Source: Diphasiastrum complanatum (lineage: Eukaryota > Streptophyta > Lycopodiopsida > Lycopodiales > Lycopodiaceae). Taken from it: a stretch of 64,000 nt of DNA. Shown here piece by piece: positions 52,001 to 62,953 of the stretch (the first letter of the stretch is position 1; each line of letters opens with the position of its first letter). The stretch is taken from assembly GCA_029204225.1 (NCBI GenBank), contig CM055096.1:41553305-41617304 (forward strand), written 5' to 3'. Made by a program: the position numbers and the translations under genes. Under the pieces are notes generated by a model, which was given only the letters and a program-made list of their open reading frames with translations, had not been told where the DNA came from and searched no databases.

Positions 52001-55000
52001 AGGATGGTTTTGAGACTTTGGAAGTCGAATTTCTTCCTTGTCTCCTTCAAGATCTACGTGTAGGCGATGCATTCGAATACTCGTAGGTTCTTCATTGAAG
52101 GCTTAGATCCTGTCCAAACCTCATAAGGTGTCTTTCCTGAGAGGGCCTTGGTCGATTCGTTCTGGATGTAAGTTGCAGTGGAGACAGCTTCAGCCAAGAA
52201 ACTCTTTGGTAATGATGCATGAGCCAGCATGCATTTGGCTGACTCGACGATTCTTCCTCTTAGCTAAGCCGTTGGACTGAGGTGAGTAGGGAGTAAATGA
52301 ACTGCCGTTCGATGCCTTGGCTTTGGACTCCTTGAATTCAATAGAGATATACTCTCCACCGTTGTGCACCTCAGTGCTTTGATCTTCTTACCAGTTTCTT
52401 TCTCTGCACGCTCCTTGAAGGTTTTAAAGAGGTTGAAGGCCTCTGATTTTTTCTTGATAAAATATACAACTGCCTTCTGGAAAGTTCATCAATAAAAGTA
52501 ATAAAATACTGTGCATCCTTCAATGAAGGATTCTGCATTGGGCCACATATGTCTGTATGTACAATATCTTATAGTCCTCTAGCAACATGTTGATGGCTTG
52601 ACCTAAAAGGTTTCCTAGCCTGCTTATCGACTATACAGTCTTGACAGACAGGTAATTCGACTTTCCTATCTGGATAGTCGAGATCAAGTACAATAGACTG
52701 CTTAGACATGTGCGATACAGAAGCATGATTCAAATGACCAAGTCTATAATGCCAAAGTAAACTTTTATTGATCTGAATAGAAGTACTGAGAGCCTGACTA
52801 GAGGCAGAAAAGCAATGACTTGAATTGACAAGTATCCACTTCAATTTTTGTGGGTGCTCTGGTTCCTATCCTTAACTGACTCAACCTTGTTAGGCGACCA
52901 ATCAATATATATGGATCAAAATAATCTTGAGTGACTTAAAAATTGAAAACAAGACCATTCAAATATGGTTTTAGATTTGGCAATATGAGACTTTGAATTT
53001 GGCTTTGGGACTCTCCTAGATATTTGACATTGTTGCTAAATAGAAAATTGTTAACATATATAGTGATCATGATGAATATTAAGTTTTTTTGCTTGTAGTA
53101 AGCTTGCACTATTTTCCTTGATTCATTTGTCAAGATATGCAGTATTTTTGTTAAAAACCATGATCTTGGAGATTGTGTCAAACCATAAAGTAACTACTGC
53201 AGATTGCATACATGATCTTCTTTACCTTTCTCATAATGACCTTATGGTTGCTTTATGATTACTTTTTCTCTAAGATAGCCATTGAGAAAGGTTGTTTGCA
53301 CATCCATTTGATGTACTTCCAAATCTTGTGCAGCTTTGATTGCCAATAAGGTTAGACTAATTCAGTTGGCTTTTGTGCAAAAGTGGTACAAACAATTACT
53401 TTTAGGTGCTTTGTTGAAGGTTTGATACATGTCCACACCTCTTTGGGTGTTTTTATCTTCAACTAGTTTGATATAGCATCAATTTTGAAGGTAGTTGGCT
53501 ATCAATAACAGCCTCAGCCCAGAAATAATTTTATGATTTTGAACGTGCTAGCATGCTTGTGGCACTCTCAACTAATGTTCCATTCCTTTGCCTAGCAATT
53601 CCATTTTGTTGGGGTGGTAATCAAACGGCAAATTGTCAATTAATTTCTTGATCTTTGCACCATAGATTCATTTCTGTATAAATATATTCACGTTGTAGCA
53701 AATCTTTGGCCCCATAGATGCTTTGTCGAATCTTGCTATTGCATGCTTGCAAAGAATGCATTTTTTACACGTTTTCTGTTGTAAAAATATGCTAATTTTG
53801 AGACCTTCAGAAACATACTTGTGCACATATGTTGAATGTGTGCATATTAAGATGACCATTATGCCACAAGCTGCTTTTGTTGATTGGAATGGTCTGTAAA
53901 CTCATAGCTTCTGTTTTTGAAGGATAGTATGACTTAATTTGTATAAATAGCCATTTTTTACTTTTTTTTCCAAAATTTATATCTCTTTGTTCATGACGAT
54001 GCATTTTTCATAGTCAAATTCTATTTTTAGGCTAGAATCCACAATTCTATTGATGACAATATACTCTTCGTTAAATCTAAATCCAGTACATAAAAAAAAA
54101 ATTTATGGTTCATCTCAAACCATTTCGAATCTTATTTGGACAGATCCTTCTTTGATTCTATGAGAATCGTTATCTCGAAGATGAACACTCTCGAGAGTGT
54201 TGGATTTTTTATAATTCTTGAACAAATCAAATTTGTGGATGATGTGTGTTGAGTAGCTGCTGAATCAAGACGTCAACAGTCTTGGTCATTAAGCTCTTTG
54301 ATTTTAGCCATGAATAACTTATGATGTTGATCTCTAGAAATTTCAGCAACATTGTGTGCGCTATTTTCTTTGATTTTTGTTGGAAATCTTTTTCTGCGTT
54401 CCTTAATATCCTACGTCATAAGTACCTAATCTGCCTTGATCGTTAGTTTAGTCCTTGTTGAGTTGGAAGCTAACTAATCAAAGGTAGTGGACTGATTGCT
54501 AGATTGTCAGTTGATTTTTTGTAACTTCTAAGTTCGGTTTTTATATAATAGGTTACTGTACAAGACATATCCACCATGATACGAAATGGCCAAAACAATG
54601 TTATATTTCTAATCAACAATGGAGGCTACACAATTGAAGTGGAGATACATGATGGACCATACAACATTATCAAAAATTGGGATTATTGTGGTTTAGTGGA
54701 TGCCTTTCACAATGGTGAAGGGAAATGTTGGACAGTCAAGGTACGTCTTTCTCTTCATATTGGTCTAGACTTAGTAAAATATAAGCTTTAGCTACTAGGT
54801 GTCTCAACATAATTGGTTTTTTCCAAAAGTATTTTCATTCATTTAGGCACAAGTTATGTGTTTTGAGTTTCCTTCATCATACTTGTTCCTGAAAAGTAAG
54901 GAAGTTTTTATCTTCTTAGTAGGAATGTTGTATGTAAAATCATATCCAGGGTCTCAAAACCCACAAATGCCTGTGACATGCTAGTAATAGTAGAACACAT

Positions 55001-55378
55001 TTCCATGCACAACAAGTATATTGCCATCTCTTAGTGCAATTTTCAAAGCGCGTTATATCTGAATGCAACCCAGAGATAAAGTTTGAACTAGTTTTTTGAT
55101 TAGTTTCATCACGGTGAGCTTAATAGTCATGCATATCTAACATTTGATTGGTTAAAATTGATCATCTTCAAATACATGAGGTTTTCAGCTACTAGTTTGA
55201 CATGCAGGCAACGACAGAAAAGGAACTTGTAGCAGCAATTGACAAGGCATGCGGAGAAAAAAAGGAAGATCTAGTCTTTATAGAATGCATCCTGCACAAA
55301 GATGATACCAGCAAGGAGCTACTTGAATGGGGAACACGTGTATCAGCTGCAAATAGTAGACCACCTAATCCACAATAG
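44133..55378 (+). CDS. PDC: Pyruvate decarboxylase, seven exons, apparently intact
   Basis: Cytosolic thiamine-diphosphate enzyme that converts pyruvate to acetaldehyde and CO2, the first step of ethanol fermentation, used under low oxygen. Exons 44133-44573, 47758-47921, 48045-48609, 48730-48818, 49281-49395, 54552-54740 and 55208-55378 join with GT-AG borders to 1,734 nt, 577 aa. Visible motifs: catalytic Glu62 in [13 protein letters not shown], His125-His126, ThDP-binding GDG 453-455 with Asn480-Asn481, and Glu487 in YTIE; the end [11 protein letters not shown] is typical of plant PDCs. Start at 44133 is preferred; an in-frame ATG at 44058 would add 25 hydrophobic residues unlike the family. 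The family is usually about 590-610 aa, so the N-terminus is short. Introns 1 (3.2 kb) and 5 (5.2 kb) are swollen by repeats. Confidence 0.95.
45816..45910 (+). repeat. Dispersed LTR-like scrap in PDC intron 1
   Basis: About 95 bp nearly identical to 31057-31155 (TCTTCTTCACTATTTGTTGT, then GACACTTGCTTGAATAG and GTATGTTGTTGC), with a 7-bp deletion. The other copy lies inside a putative Copia LTR. Confidence 0.85.
45940..46005. repeat. (TG)n(AG)n compound microsatellite
   Basis: TG array at 45940-45962 running straight into an AG array at 45963-46005, within PDC intron 1. Confidence 0.97.
46010..46069. repeat. Two overlapping perfect 14-bp inverted repeats
   Basis: TTGGTGAACAGATG (46010-46023) pairs with CATCTGTTCACCAA (46033-46046). 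TGCCTTGCAGCCAT (46022-46035) pairs with ATGGCTGCAAGGCA (46056-46069). The second left arm overlaps the loop and stem of the first, so the two hairpins exclude each other. The site lies in PDC intron 1 directly after the AG array. Confidence 0.95.
46118..46190 (+). mobile_element. Possible tRNA-derived SINE head
   Basis: CTTGGTTAGCTTGG (46126-46139) resembles a Pol III A box, and GGTTCAAGCCC (46163-46173) a B box, at tRNA-like spacing. Plant SINEs are tRNA-derived with this layout. The rest of the element and its tail were not delimited. Confidence 0.45.
47758..47921 (+). CDS. PDC: PDC exon 2 (residues 148-201 plus two bases)
   Basis: [18 protein letters not shown] through [18 protein letters not shown] and PYSISK. 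The acceptor is CAG at 47755-47757; the donor is GTATAT at 47922. Codon 202 is split between this exon and the next (phase 2). Confidence 0.93.
48045..48609 (+). CDS. PDC: PDC exon 3 (residues 202-390)
   Basis: Encodes the middle domain: [60 protein letters not shown] and [17 protein letters not shown]. It ends LFKHIQ with donor GTGATT. The acceptor is TTTTCAG. Confidence 0.95.
48730..48818 (+). CDS. PDC: PDC exon 4 (residues 391-419 plus two bases)
   Basis: [20 protein letters not shown] and [10 protein letters not shown]. The conserved ETGDSWFN block of plant PDC is intact. Acceptor GTGCAG, donor GTATTC; codon 420 is split. Confidence 0.93.
49281..49395 (+). CDS. PDC: PDC exon 5 (residues 420-458)
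   Basis: [20 protein letters not shown] then [12 protein letters not shown], with the GDG start of the thiamine-diphosphate fold. Acceptor TTATAG, donor GTATGT. Confidence 0.95.
49850..50645 (-). repeat. Copia 3' LTR (outer edge approximate)
   Basis: On the minus strand a purine tract AAGGGGGGG (50654-50646) is followed by TGTTGGATTTATTCC starting at 50645, the expected polypurine tract and LTR start. The lower edge, near 49852, is a guess based on a TG at the end of the repeat-like sequence; the 5' LTR is absent. Confidence 0.55.
50646..52860 (-). mobile_element. Copia pol remnant in PDC intron 5
   Basis: On the minus strand: pre-integrase domain ([20 protein letters not shown] and [10 protein letters not shown], 52770-52600), integrase core and end ([35 protein letters not shown]), RT (CLGIQIHPD; catalytic box YVND instead of YVDD near 51630) and RNase H ([42 protein letters not shown]). 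Frames are broken by several stops. Gag, protease and the 5' LTR are missing. Confidence 0.88.
52930..54300 (-). mobile_element. Older Copia pol remnant in PDC intron 5
   Basis: The minus strand shows a pre-integrase domain ([16 protein letters not shown] and [15 protein letters not shown], 53950-53720), weak integrase signs, and RT with [15 protein letters not shown] and [13 protein letters not shown] near 53060. The catalytic YVDD is YVNN, both Asp lost. It is clearly more decayed than the neighbour at 50646-52860 and lies upstream of it in the same orientation. Confidence 0.75.
54552..54740 (+). CDS. PDC: PDC exon 6 (residues 459-521)
   Basis: [40 protein letters not shown] and [15 protein letters not shown]. 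It carries the Asn pair that completes the ThDP motif and the catalytic Glu487. Acceptor TAATAG, donor GTACGT. Confidence 0.95.
55208..55378 (+). CDS. PDC: PDC exon 7 (residues 522-577 and stop)
   Basis: [40 protein letters not shown] and the stop TAG at 55376-55378. The acceptor is ATGCAG. The last residues are the conserved C-terminus of plant PDCs. Confidence 0.95.
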   Translation, partial: ATTEKELVAAIDKACGEKKEDLVFIECILHKDDTSKELLEWGTRVSAANSRPPNPQ

Positions 55379-58300
55379 TAGTTTTGTATTTGAAGATTGT
55401 CTCTAGTTCTAGCTACTTGCTACTAGGCAGCACATTGAGAGGCCAAATAGTAGTGTGCACTGTGTTCTATCTCCGAACATGAATTAATCAATATCAGAAG
55501 ATGTGTACATCAAATTTATGTTGATTGAGCTTATTAGTCTTCTTTATTTGAAAATGCTTAGAGTACACCAGATTGTGACAATGTCATCAATATTCCATCT
55601 TGGTCTTACAAGCATTAATACAGATAACATACATGTAGCTTTATACTCCTTGCTTTATCAACGCTTTTAGAGTAACAAGTTCTGCACCAAATATAAAAGC
55701 TTCTTATTTGACAACTTATTCAAGATCATATGGAAACAAGGCTTTACCTAGCAACAAAATAAAATGGTGTATGCTTTATCACGTTTGTCTAATGCAATGT
55801 CGTTCAAGTGGTAAGGAGTGAGTGACCTTTTAATATCATATTAAGAAAGCTTATTCAACTCATGAATATGCAATCAATCTTTGGACTTGGTGTAAGAGGA
55901 GAGGTGCCTTTTTCTTAAGGTGCCAACAACTAGCCAACAAGAACTATAGGCAACACGGGTGCATTTCAATCATCTAGACGAGGGTGGATGGCACAAGGCT
56001 CATAGTACTACTCGCCTAAAGCAAAAGAGACGCAAAGGCAAAGCATAACTTTGTGCTACTAAAGAGTAAAAATGATAGATTTCTTTAGGATGCATGTGAT
56101 GGAAGTGAAGGCAAAAAGAACAAGGATATGTTAAAAAGTGTATAAGAGATGAGTTATTGTCTGGAGGAGATAAAGTAGTTGTGTTTGCAAATGCAAGGCT
56201 CTAAAAGAATATCTTGTAAGAATGTTCTGATGTGCCTAGTGCAATGCATCCGAGTTCCTAAAAGCTGAATGGGAGAAACACAATAGTGCCTAGCTTGTGA
56301 AGTTATTAATTGCCTTGAGTGGCTGTAGAACATTGTAGATCATTAATATATATGCTTCACTTAGATTCTATTGTAGTGCAATTTAACCAACAAACTTTTA
56401 TATATATGTATATGTGTATGTATATGTATATATATGCATGATATATATATATATATATATATATCATGTATGAAGTTTAACTTTCCATTTTCATCTTGAT
56501 CGGTACTTTCTCACTCCTAGTGGCCTTCAATTGAAAATTAGTGGGGTTTTTCTTGGTTTTTCTCTCTCTTCAAAGTCCCTTTAGGGCATTCTATTCCATG
56601 CTTGCCATGGTGATGGAGAGAGATTATATTTCCTTAATAATTAACGAAAGAAAGTTCCATATCATCAATTCATGAATGCATGTTGATGACATCTTTTAGT
56701 GAAGGATCTTCAATTGCATTAGCTGCTAAATAATTTGAGCAAGCATTTTGGAAACATAGTGTAGTTGATCCACCTTGTCAGGGCATAGGAAATAGAAAAA
56801 GATATAATCTAGTCAAATGAAATATGTAAACCTTTACCAAAAATACCTGAATAGGTGCTATACCATTTTTCACTTGTAGAAAGAATGGTAAGAAGGAATA
56901 CACAAATTGATGACTCACAAAAACAATAGTTGTTGCAATGGAAGGAGTCTTGGCGTGTTTATCATGCAATTAAAAAACTAGTACAAAAGTCCATATCCAT
57001 CAAAGATGATTCAATGGTTATGGAAGAAATTGTTCAAATGGGTCATCAAGTGATGCCCTTCCCTTAGAGAACAATATGGAAAATGCAACTCATAAACTAC
57101 GGATTGTTGGAGAATTATATCTTAGAGCAAATTCTTTGAAACATAGTTATAGGATCTTAGACACGAGAAGAGGTAGACAATACAATGTAGCTGGACAACT
57201 CCTTTGAAGCTTTATCAAAATTACTTAAACGTTTACTCAACCATTTTTCACTTTGGTCAAAAGAATTACTAGATAAAACAAGAGCCAGTAAAGTGGAAGG
57301 AGTTTTGGTGTATTACATGATCACTTTTTATTTCAATCAAAAGAATGTTAAGAATAGGTGAAGGCCAACTAATTGATGAGTCACTAGAACAAGCTTTTTA
57401 TAATCTACATTGCTAGGTCAAAAATCCAATAACCCTAGGGTGTTAGTGCGCCAATTGCTAGCTCTTTGAGCCAACAACCTTGGTAAAAAATGTGTCATTT
57501 CTTTGACCAAAATTGTTGATTTAGCCAACAACCATGGTGCGCTGACACCAAGGCTCTTTGACTCAATAGCCTTGGCAACAAAATGGGTCAATTTTTTGGG
57601 TCAAGATTGCAACCTATAGCCAACCAAGCATCGCATGAAACAATTATAGCATTTTGCTAAGGCTATTCGCTAAGATTTCTCTTTGCAATGTGAATCTTTT
57701 CCATGCTTTGAACATCAAGCTAAGAGATTTACTATTTTTGGAATGCTTGGCAACTTCACATCAATATTTTAAATCCCTACTTTTATGAGTGCTCATATCT
57801 CATTTTAGTTTAAAGAGTAGTTCGTATCTAATAGTTGGCCACAATGTTTGCCCAATGTTTGAAGTTCTTAAGAAGGTACCAATAATGTCAAGCTTTTACT
57901 TGTGTCTTCTTTATAACTTCTAATGAGTTGCAACTTATCAAGGATTCTTTCATTTTGGTGCTCTTGGTGATAACGCCTTAGAAATGCTACTTCTAACTAT
58001 AACCATGTATTGAAATCATCCAAGTAATGTAGGAACCTTGAAAGGCTTTGCAAAATATCTCTTCAAAAAGCAGAAAACATTTAAGGGCTTATGTAATCTA
58101 TCAACTCCACAAAAATTGTTGTATGTGGAACTAAAAAATATCAAGGTCACCAATACTTGCCCAAAGGCATATGCGATGAACTTTTATATGCTTGGAATGT
58201 GTCAATGATATGTTTGACAACCTAGCCTAGTTGATCCATGCATTAAATGAAAAAAAATTCACAATGTGTGCATTCATCAACCTATGTTGTCCTTGGTTCA

Positions 58301-59649
58301 AATTGAAATTTTAAGTCTCAAAACTCAAATAGGCATTGTGCCTCTCACATACATTAGCTTGAAAATGCAAAAAGATGCAATTTTGTTTTCAACCATTGCA
58401 CCTTTTCTTTTATGTTGAGAATATCTTTTGTGTATTTGGATGTTGAAGTAAATCATCCATATTACTATGTTCATCAATTTTGATTGTTCATAGAGCCTCC
58501 ACACTAAGATATCAAATGCATCATTGACAATGGACTATATTCACACTTTTGTTGTATGCTTTAAAAAACAAGATAAATTCCACATACAAGAATGTAAAGT
58601 CTAAATGTTGTGATGGAAATTGTGTATCGTACATATATCACAAAATACTTGTAACTATGAAGTATAAAATTTTGTTTGACACATTTCATTAACCATGCAA
58701 ACAAAACAAAAATTGTAAATCTTTAACCGTTTGTGATTTTTTCTCATAAAACAGCACATAATCATCTAGAAAGCTAACAAATACTTGCTCATATTAGTGG
58801 AGAAAAACTAACAAATGCTTGCTTGTGTATGAGTGAAGACAAAAAAAACTTGTTCTCAAAGGCTCACTTGAATGGCAAGTTTGCTCACATTTCCCAGCTC
58901 ACTAAAAAAAACTTTATTTGTTAGAAAATTTATTTAAAATCCACTTGATATCTAAAAATAGTTTAAAGCAAAATGCCAATTCTTTCTAAATCTTTATTTA
59001 TTTATTTTCTTGATTATTTATTCAGTCTCAATATTCTTTTGAAAAATTCCTTTCAAGTATTACATCTTGAAACATTTCATTGACTTTAAACAACAAAAGC
59101 ATTGTAAATCTTAAAGCATTCCTACTTTTTTCTTATAAATAAACACAATCTTGTAAAGCTAACAAATGCTTGCTCCTATGAGTGGAGAAAAGCAGACAAA
59201 TATTCGCTCATGTATGAGTGAAAATCAACATGTTCTTGAAGGCTTGCTCAAATGGCAAGCTTGCTCACATTTACAAGCTCACTAAAGAAAAACTTTAGTT
59301 GGAAAACTTATTGAGAAAAAATTAACTTTTATAGATATCACAAAATAGTCTAGAGCCAAGCACTAGTTTTTTTTAAATCCATGTACTTCTTCGATCTCAA
59401 ATATTTCCTTGAAACATCTTTTTGTATTCAAGCATTAAAGTAATAAAAATTATCTATAAGTACTTAAATTGATAGCATTAATTACAACTCTACCCTCTAG
59501 CACTCGATGATTGCAAGGCATCTTAAGTCTTACTACAAGAAACTTCTAAGACATAGATGAAAGAAGATACACAAAGTAGTATAATTACTACCTCCCAAGA
59601 AAATCTAACCATAGATTATGAAATATATACAAAGTACATGTTGAAAGTA
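55379..59649. other. No recognised gene; AT-rich DNA with local duplications
   Basis: This includes the PDC 3' UTR (extent not fixed). A TATATATA-rich stretch is at 56398-56466. A 104-bp diverged tandem pair starts near 57452 and 57556 (CTCTTTGAGCCAACAACCTT / CTCTTTGACTCAATAGCCTT). A larger direct repeat of about 385-bp spacing covers 58685-58950 and 59075-59335 (shared AAGCTAACAAATnCTTGCTC and TTTGCTCACATTT). No coding motif was found. Confidence 0.6.
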
Positions 59650-60585
59650 AACTTACAATAGCGAAAAAATTTCAGCCTCTTTAAAAAGAACCACTCCCAA
59701 ATTTCCTGATATTCCTATCTAGCCATATGTTCCAAAGCCTGTAATTACTCTAATATGCCGCCAAAAAGCCTTTGTCTCTAAATCCTCAAAAGTGATATCC
59801 TTCAACAGTAAATCTGTGTGACTGAATCTCTTGAATCTAACATGGAAGCGCGCAATAAAGAGATCAAACACTGATTTCCAAAGATGAGCATAACAATGAA
59901 AAAAATAGATAGATCGCATCCTTATCAAAATTTTTGCATTTAGTGCAAACATGTAATACATAACCTCGATAACAAGCACTCACAAGAAGAGAATGTTGGA
60001 TGATCCTAAGAGAAAAAATTTTAAGCTTGCCATTCTTGATATTGTTAATTCGGCAAAATCTGTTCTTCCACAAGAGGGGGGAATCAGAAAGGGTCCATTT
60101 GGAATTGAACCAAGCCTAGGAGAAGTTCGGCTCTTTGGTAGTGAAAAGACTGATGAGTAAGAAATTTTGCCTGATTTGTCAAAGGCCTTAAAGAGCCACT
60201 TTTGGTCGCATTCAGAAGGTAAGGCGGTAGTGAGGGAGCCAAGATCTCCGTAGGAGAAAGCGAAGGAGAGGAAGTTGGATTCTCTAGTAGAGAGGCCAAG
60301 ATCATATTTAAGTTGGGAGAGGCTAAGAGAGTAAATGGAATCCATAATGTTTGATCAAGTGACAACACCTTTACAACTTAGACTACGGCAGAGTCTCCCT
60401 TCAATCAAGGCCAGCAGCTTAGAATTTAAAGTAATAGCCTTAGAAAACCAAAGAGACTCCAAGGGGGAGATGCAATTGCCTCCAGACCATATAGTGAGCT
60501 AACGCATGGAAAGTAGGACATTGGAGATGGATTTAAATAAAGGAGGGAGGGATGTGGAGAGAGGGCAGTGGGAGTGAGTGAAATC
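59650..60585 (-). pseudogene. LINE ORF2 C-terminus (zf-RVT-like)
   Basis: Minus-strand translation across frameshifts shows MRxLxxxWSGGNCISP, WFSKAITLNSKLLALIEGRL (60470-60380), then KNRFCRINNIKNGKLKIFSL (60060-60000), VLHVCTKCKNFDKDAIYLFF (59960-59900) and HLWKSVFDLFIARFHVRF. This is the C-terminal region of plant LINE ORF2 with the short Cys finger. The upstream RT core is absent; the Copia LTR begins directly at 60586. Confidence 0.72.
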
Positions 60586-61130
60586 TGTTAAAATTTCACA
60601 ATTCTAGCTTGACCAATTTTGGTCATATTGCTTATAGATTGTACTATGGTCATGTCGTGGCTTGTCACATTTGCCAAATACTTGAGATCTTGACCCCTAA
60701 TTAGGGTGGATGATTTGGATCTTTAGGTTAGATGTTAGGGTTAGATTGTGATTAATACATAGAAGCCCTAATATGCTTAGATTCGAGCTCTACATGTATA
60801 AGTATGTGATGGGATTTCCATCTAATTATGAGAAAAATTGAGGTTTTCCTTCTTGACTAGTTTGAGTCTATGATTTGATTGATGGATGCTATTGGCATAT
60901 AAATTTTTTATGATCATTGAATGAGTTTGGAGTTGCAGGTACAGTACACAGGCAGCAGCAAGTCGTACATTCATAGGTGTGAAGAGTTTTGGAGCTAATT
61001 CATGGAGTTCAAGCCAAGACAAGATAGGAATCAATGCATTGATTTGTAATCTAGCTTCTAGATCTTGTTTGGATCTTAAGTAGGTGATTTCTCCATCATT
61101 TCTAGGATCAAATGGGTTTGTTTTGCTGCA
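60586..61130 (+). repeat. Copia 5' LTR (545 bp)
   Basis: Begins TGTTAAAATTTCACA and ends TTTTGCTGCA, so it has TG..CA ends, and is followed by TT and the PBS. Its last 32 bp recur with one change at 62646-62677. Confidence 0.85.
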
Positions 61131-61132
61131 TT

Positions 61133-61144
61133 TGGTATCAGAGC
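61133..61144 (+). promoter_or_regulatory. Primer binding site, initiator-Met tRNA (perfect)
   Basis: TGGTATCAGAGC, two bases after the LTR's CA end. It is the same primer type as in both Ty3 elements in the window. Confidence 0.95.
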
Positions 61145-61347
61145 CATTCCAAGAAATGAGCTTCATTTCATGCTAGAATCATAGATTTTGATGCAATTCG
61201 AGTATTGATTGCTATCTAGACATAATCTATGATTAGTACCTTCAATCCTTGATCAATTCGAGTGAAGAGGTATCTAATGATTTTTTATTTATAGGATTTT
61301 TAGCTTCAAAATCCGAGTTATGGTCATCTCTTATCAATTGGATCAAA

Positions 61348-61445
61348 ATAGCAAGTATTTTGCACTTTCTTCACATTGATGCTACTCAATTTGTGGATAG
61401 CAAGTATTTTGCACTTTCTTCACATTGATGCTACTCAATTTGTGG
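61348..61445. repeat. Perfect 49-bp tandem duplication
   Basis: The unit beginning ATAGCAAGTATTTTGCACTT at 61348 is repeated without change at 61397. It lies in the leader between PBS and gag of the Copia element. Confidence 0.97.
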
Positions 61446-61989
61446 AGTCAATCACAAGGAATATTTTTCAATCAATTAAAAGGAAGGCAGATCCTTATCT
61501 TTGAACCTGTTATAGGTCTTTCTTAGACTTATTGAGATCTTAGAAAGTCAATTTTGGGGTCAGCCCAAAGATTTTGACAAGTGCTCATCAAGTAAATGCA
61601 ATTCTAGTCAAGATTGTGTTCAGTTTTTGCTTGATTTGTGGGATAGTTTGGATTGATTATTGCATTATGATTCAACCTGATCTTGTAGGAATGATTTGAA
61701 GAGGCATTTATGTGCATTTGATTCTTTTTTATTCAGGTTAGGTGAATTTATTATCCTTGTGAAGTTGAGATAAAAAAGGAGGCAACTATAGATCCAATTT
61801 CTATGCAAATTAAAGCTAGTTTCCATTCTTGTTAACTCTAATAGATTTGATTTGGCTTAAGATCAAGTAGGATCTTATTGAGGTCAAGTTTTGAGCTTTC
61901 TCAAGTCCCTAGGTAGTGGGATAGCTAGTCTTTCAATCATTTCTATTTTGCATCTATTCTTGTGATCAAGATCTTGTTTAGAGATAGAT

Positions 61990-62505
61990 GCCTTCAATAA
62001 ATGCATATATTTTGGATTCACATGATAGATTGAATGCTTCTCATTATTCAATTTGGAAGCTAAGAATGGAATAAATCCTTATTTTACAAGATCTAATGGA
62101 TATAGTGAAGAGGATGAGCCTATTCACCCTCGAGAAGCTACAAAATACAAGAAGAGGTGCAAGGTTGCCCTCCATTGTATAAAAATGAATGTAGCTAATG
62201 AGCTTCTTAAGGAGGTAGGTGCTTGCACATTGGCTCAAGAAGCATGGGAAACTCTTCAAAAGATATATGAATCCAAGAATACCTCAAGGTTGTTATCCTT
62301 GAAGATCAAATCCTTCAATGTTTTCAAGCTAAATGAGAGAGTGGTCATTCATATGTGTTGAGAGTTAAGGACTTAAACAAGGAGCTTGCTTATATAGGAG
62401 ATTCCATTAAGGAAGGTGAAGTTGTTCAAGTAATCTTGAATGGTTTAAGTGTGGATTTTGCTAACTTGGTGCAAGGCTATGCAATTATGGGCAAGTTGCC
62501 CTCGA

Positions 62506-62520
<15 letters not shown>
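61990..62520 (+). pseudogene. Copia gag (UBN2 type)
   Basis: Starts with ATG at 61990: MPSINAYILDSHDRLNASHY, then SIWKLRMEI across a frame change, then KKRCKVALHCIKMNVANELL, AQEAWETLQKIYESKNTSRL and, after another frame change, VVQVILNGLSVDFANL. The gag fold pattern of Copia elements is clear. It is cut at GKLPSNLFDE by the GA array, before any zinc knuckle. Confidence 0.83.

Positions 62521-62953
<433 letters not shown>

Larger units (their letters stand above)
49396..54551 (+). other. PDC: PDC intron 5 (5,156 bp) with Copia insertions
   Basis: GT...AG intron that splits the ThDP motif between GDGSFQ and the NN pair. It holds a minus-strand Copia element (49850-52860) and a second, older minus-strand Copia remnant (52936-54300). 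A 24-bp tandem duplication (GTTAGGTTTACTTTAGGAAC and onward) lies at 49737-49785. Confidence 0.9.
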
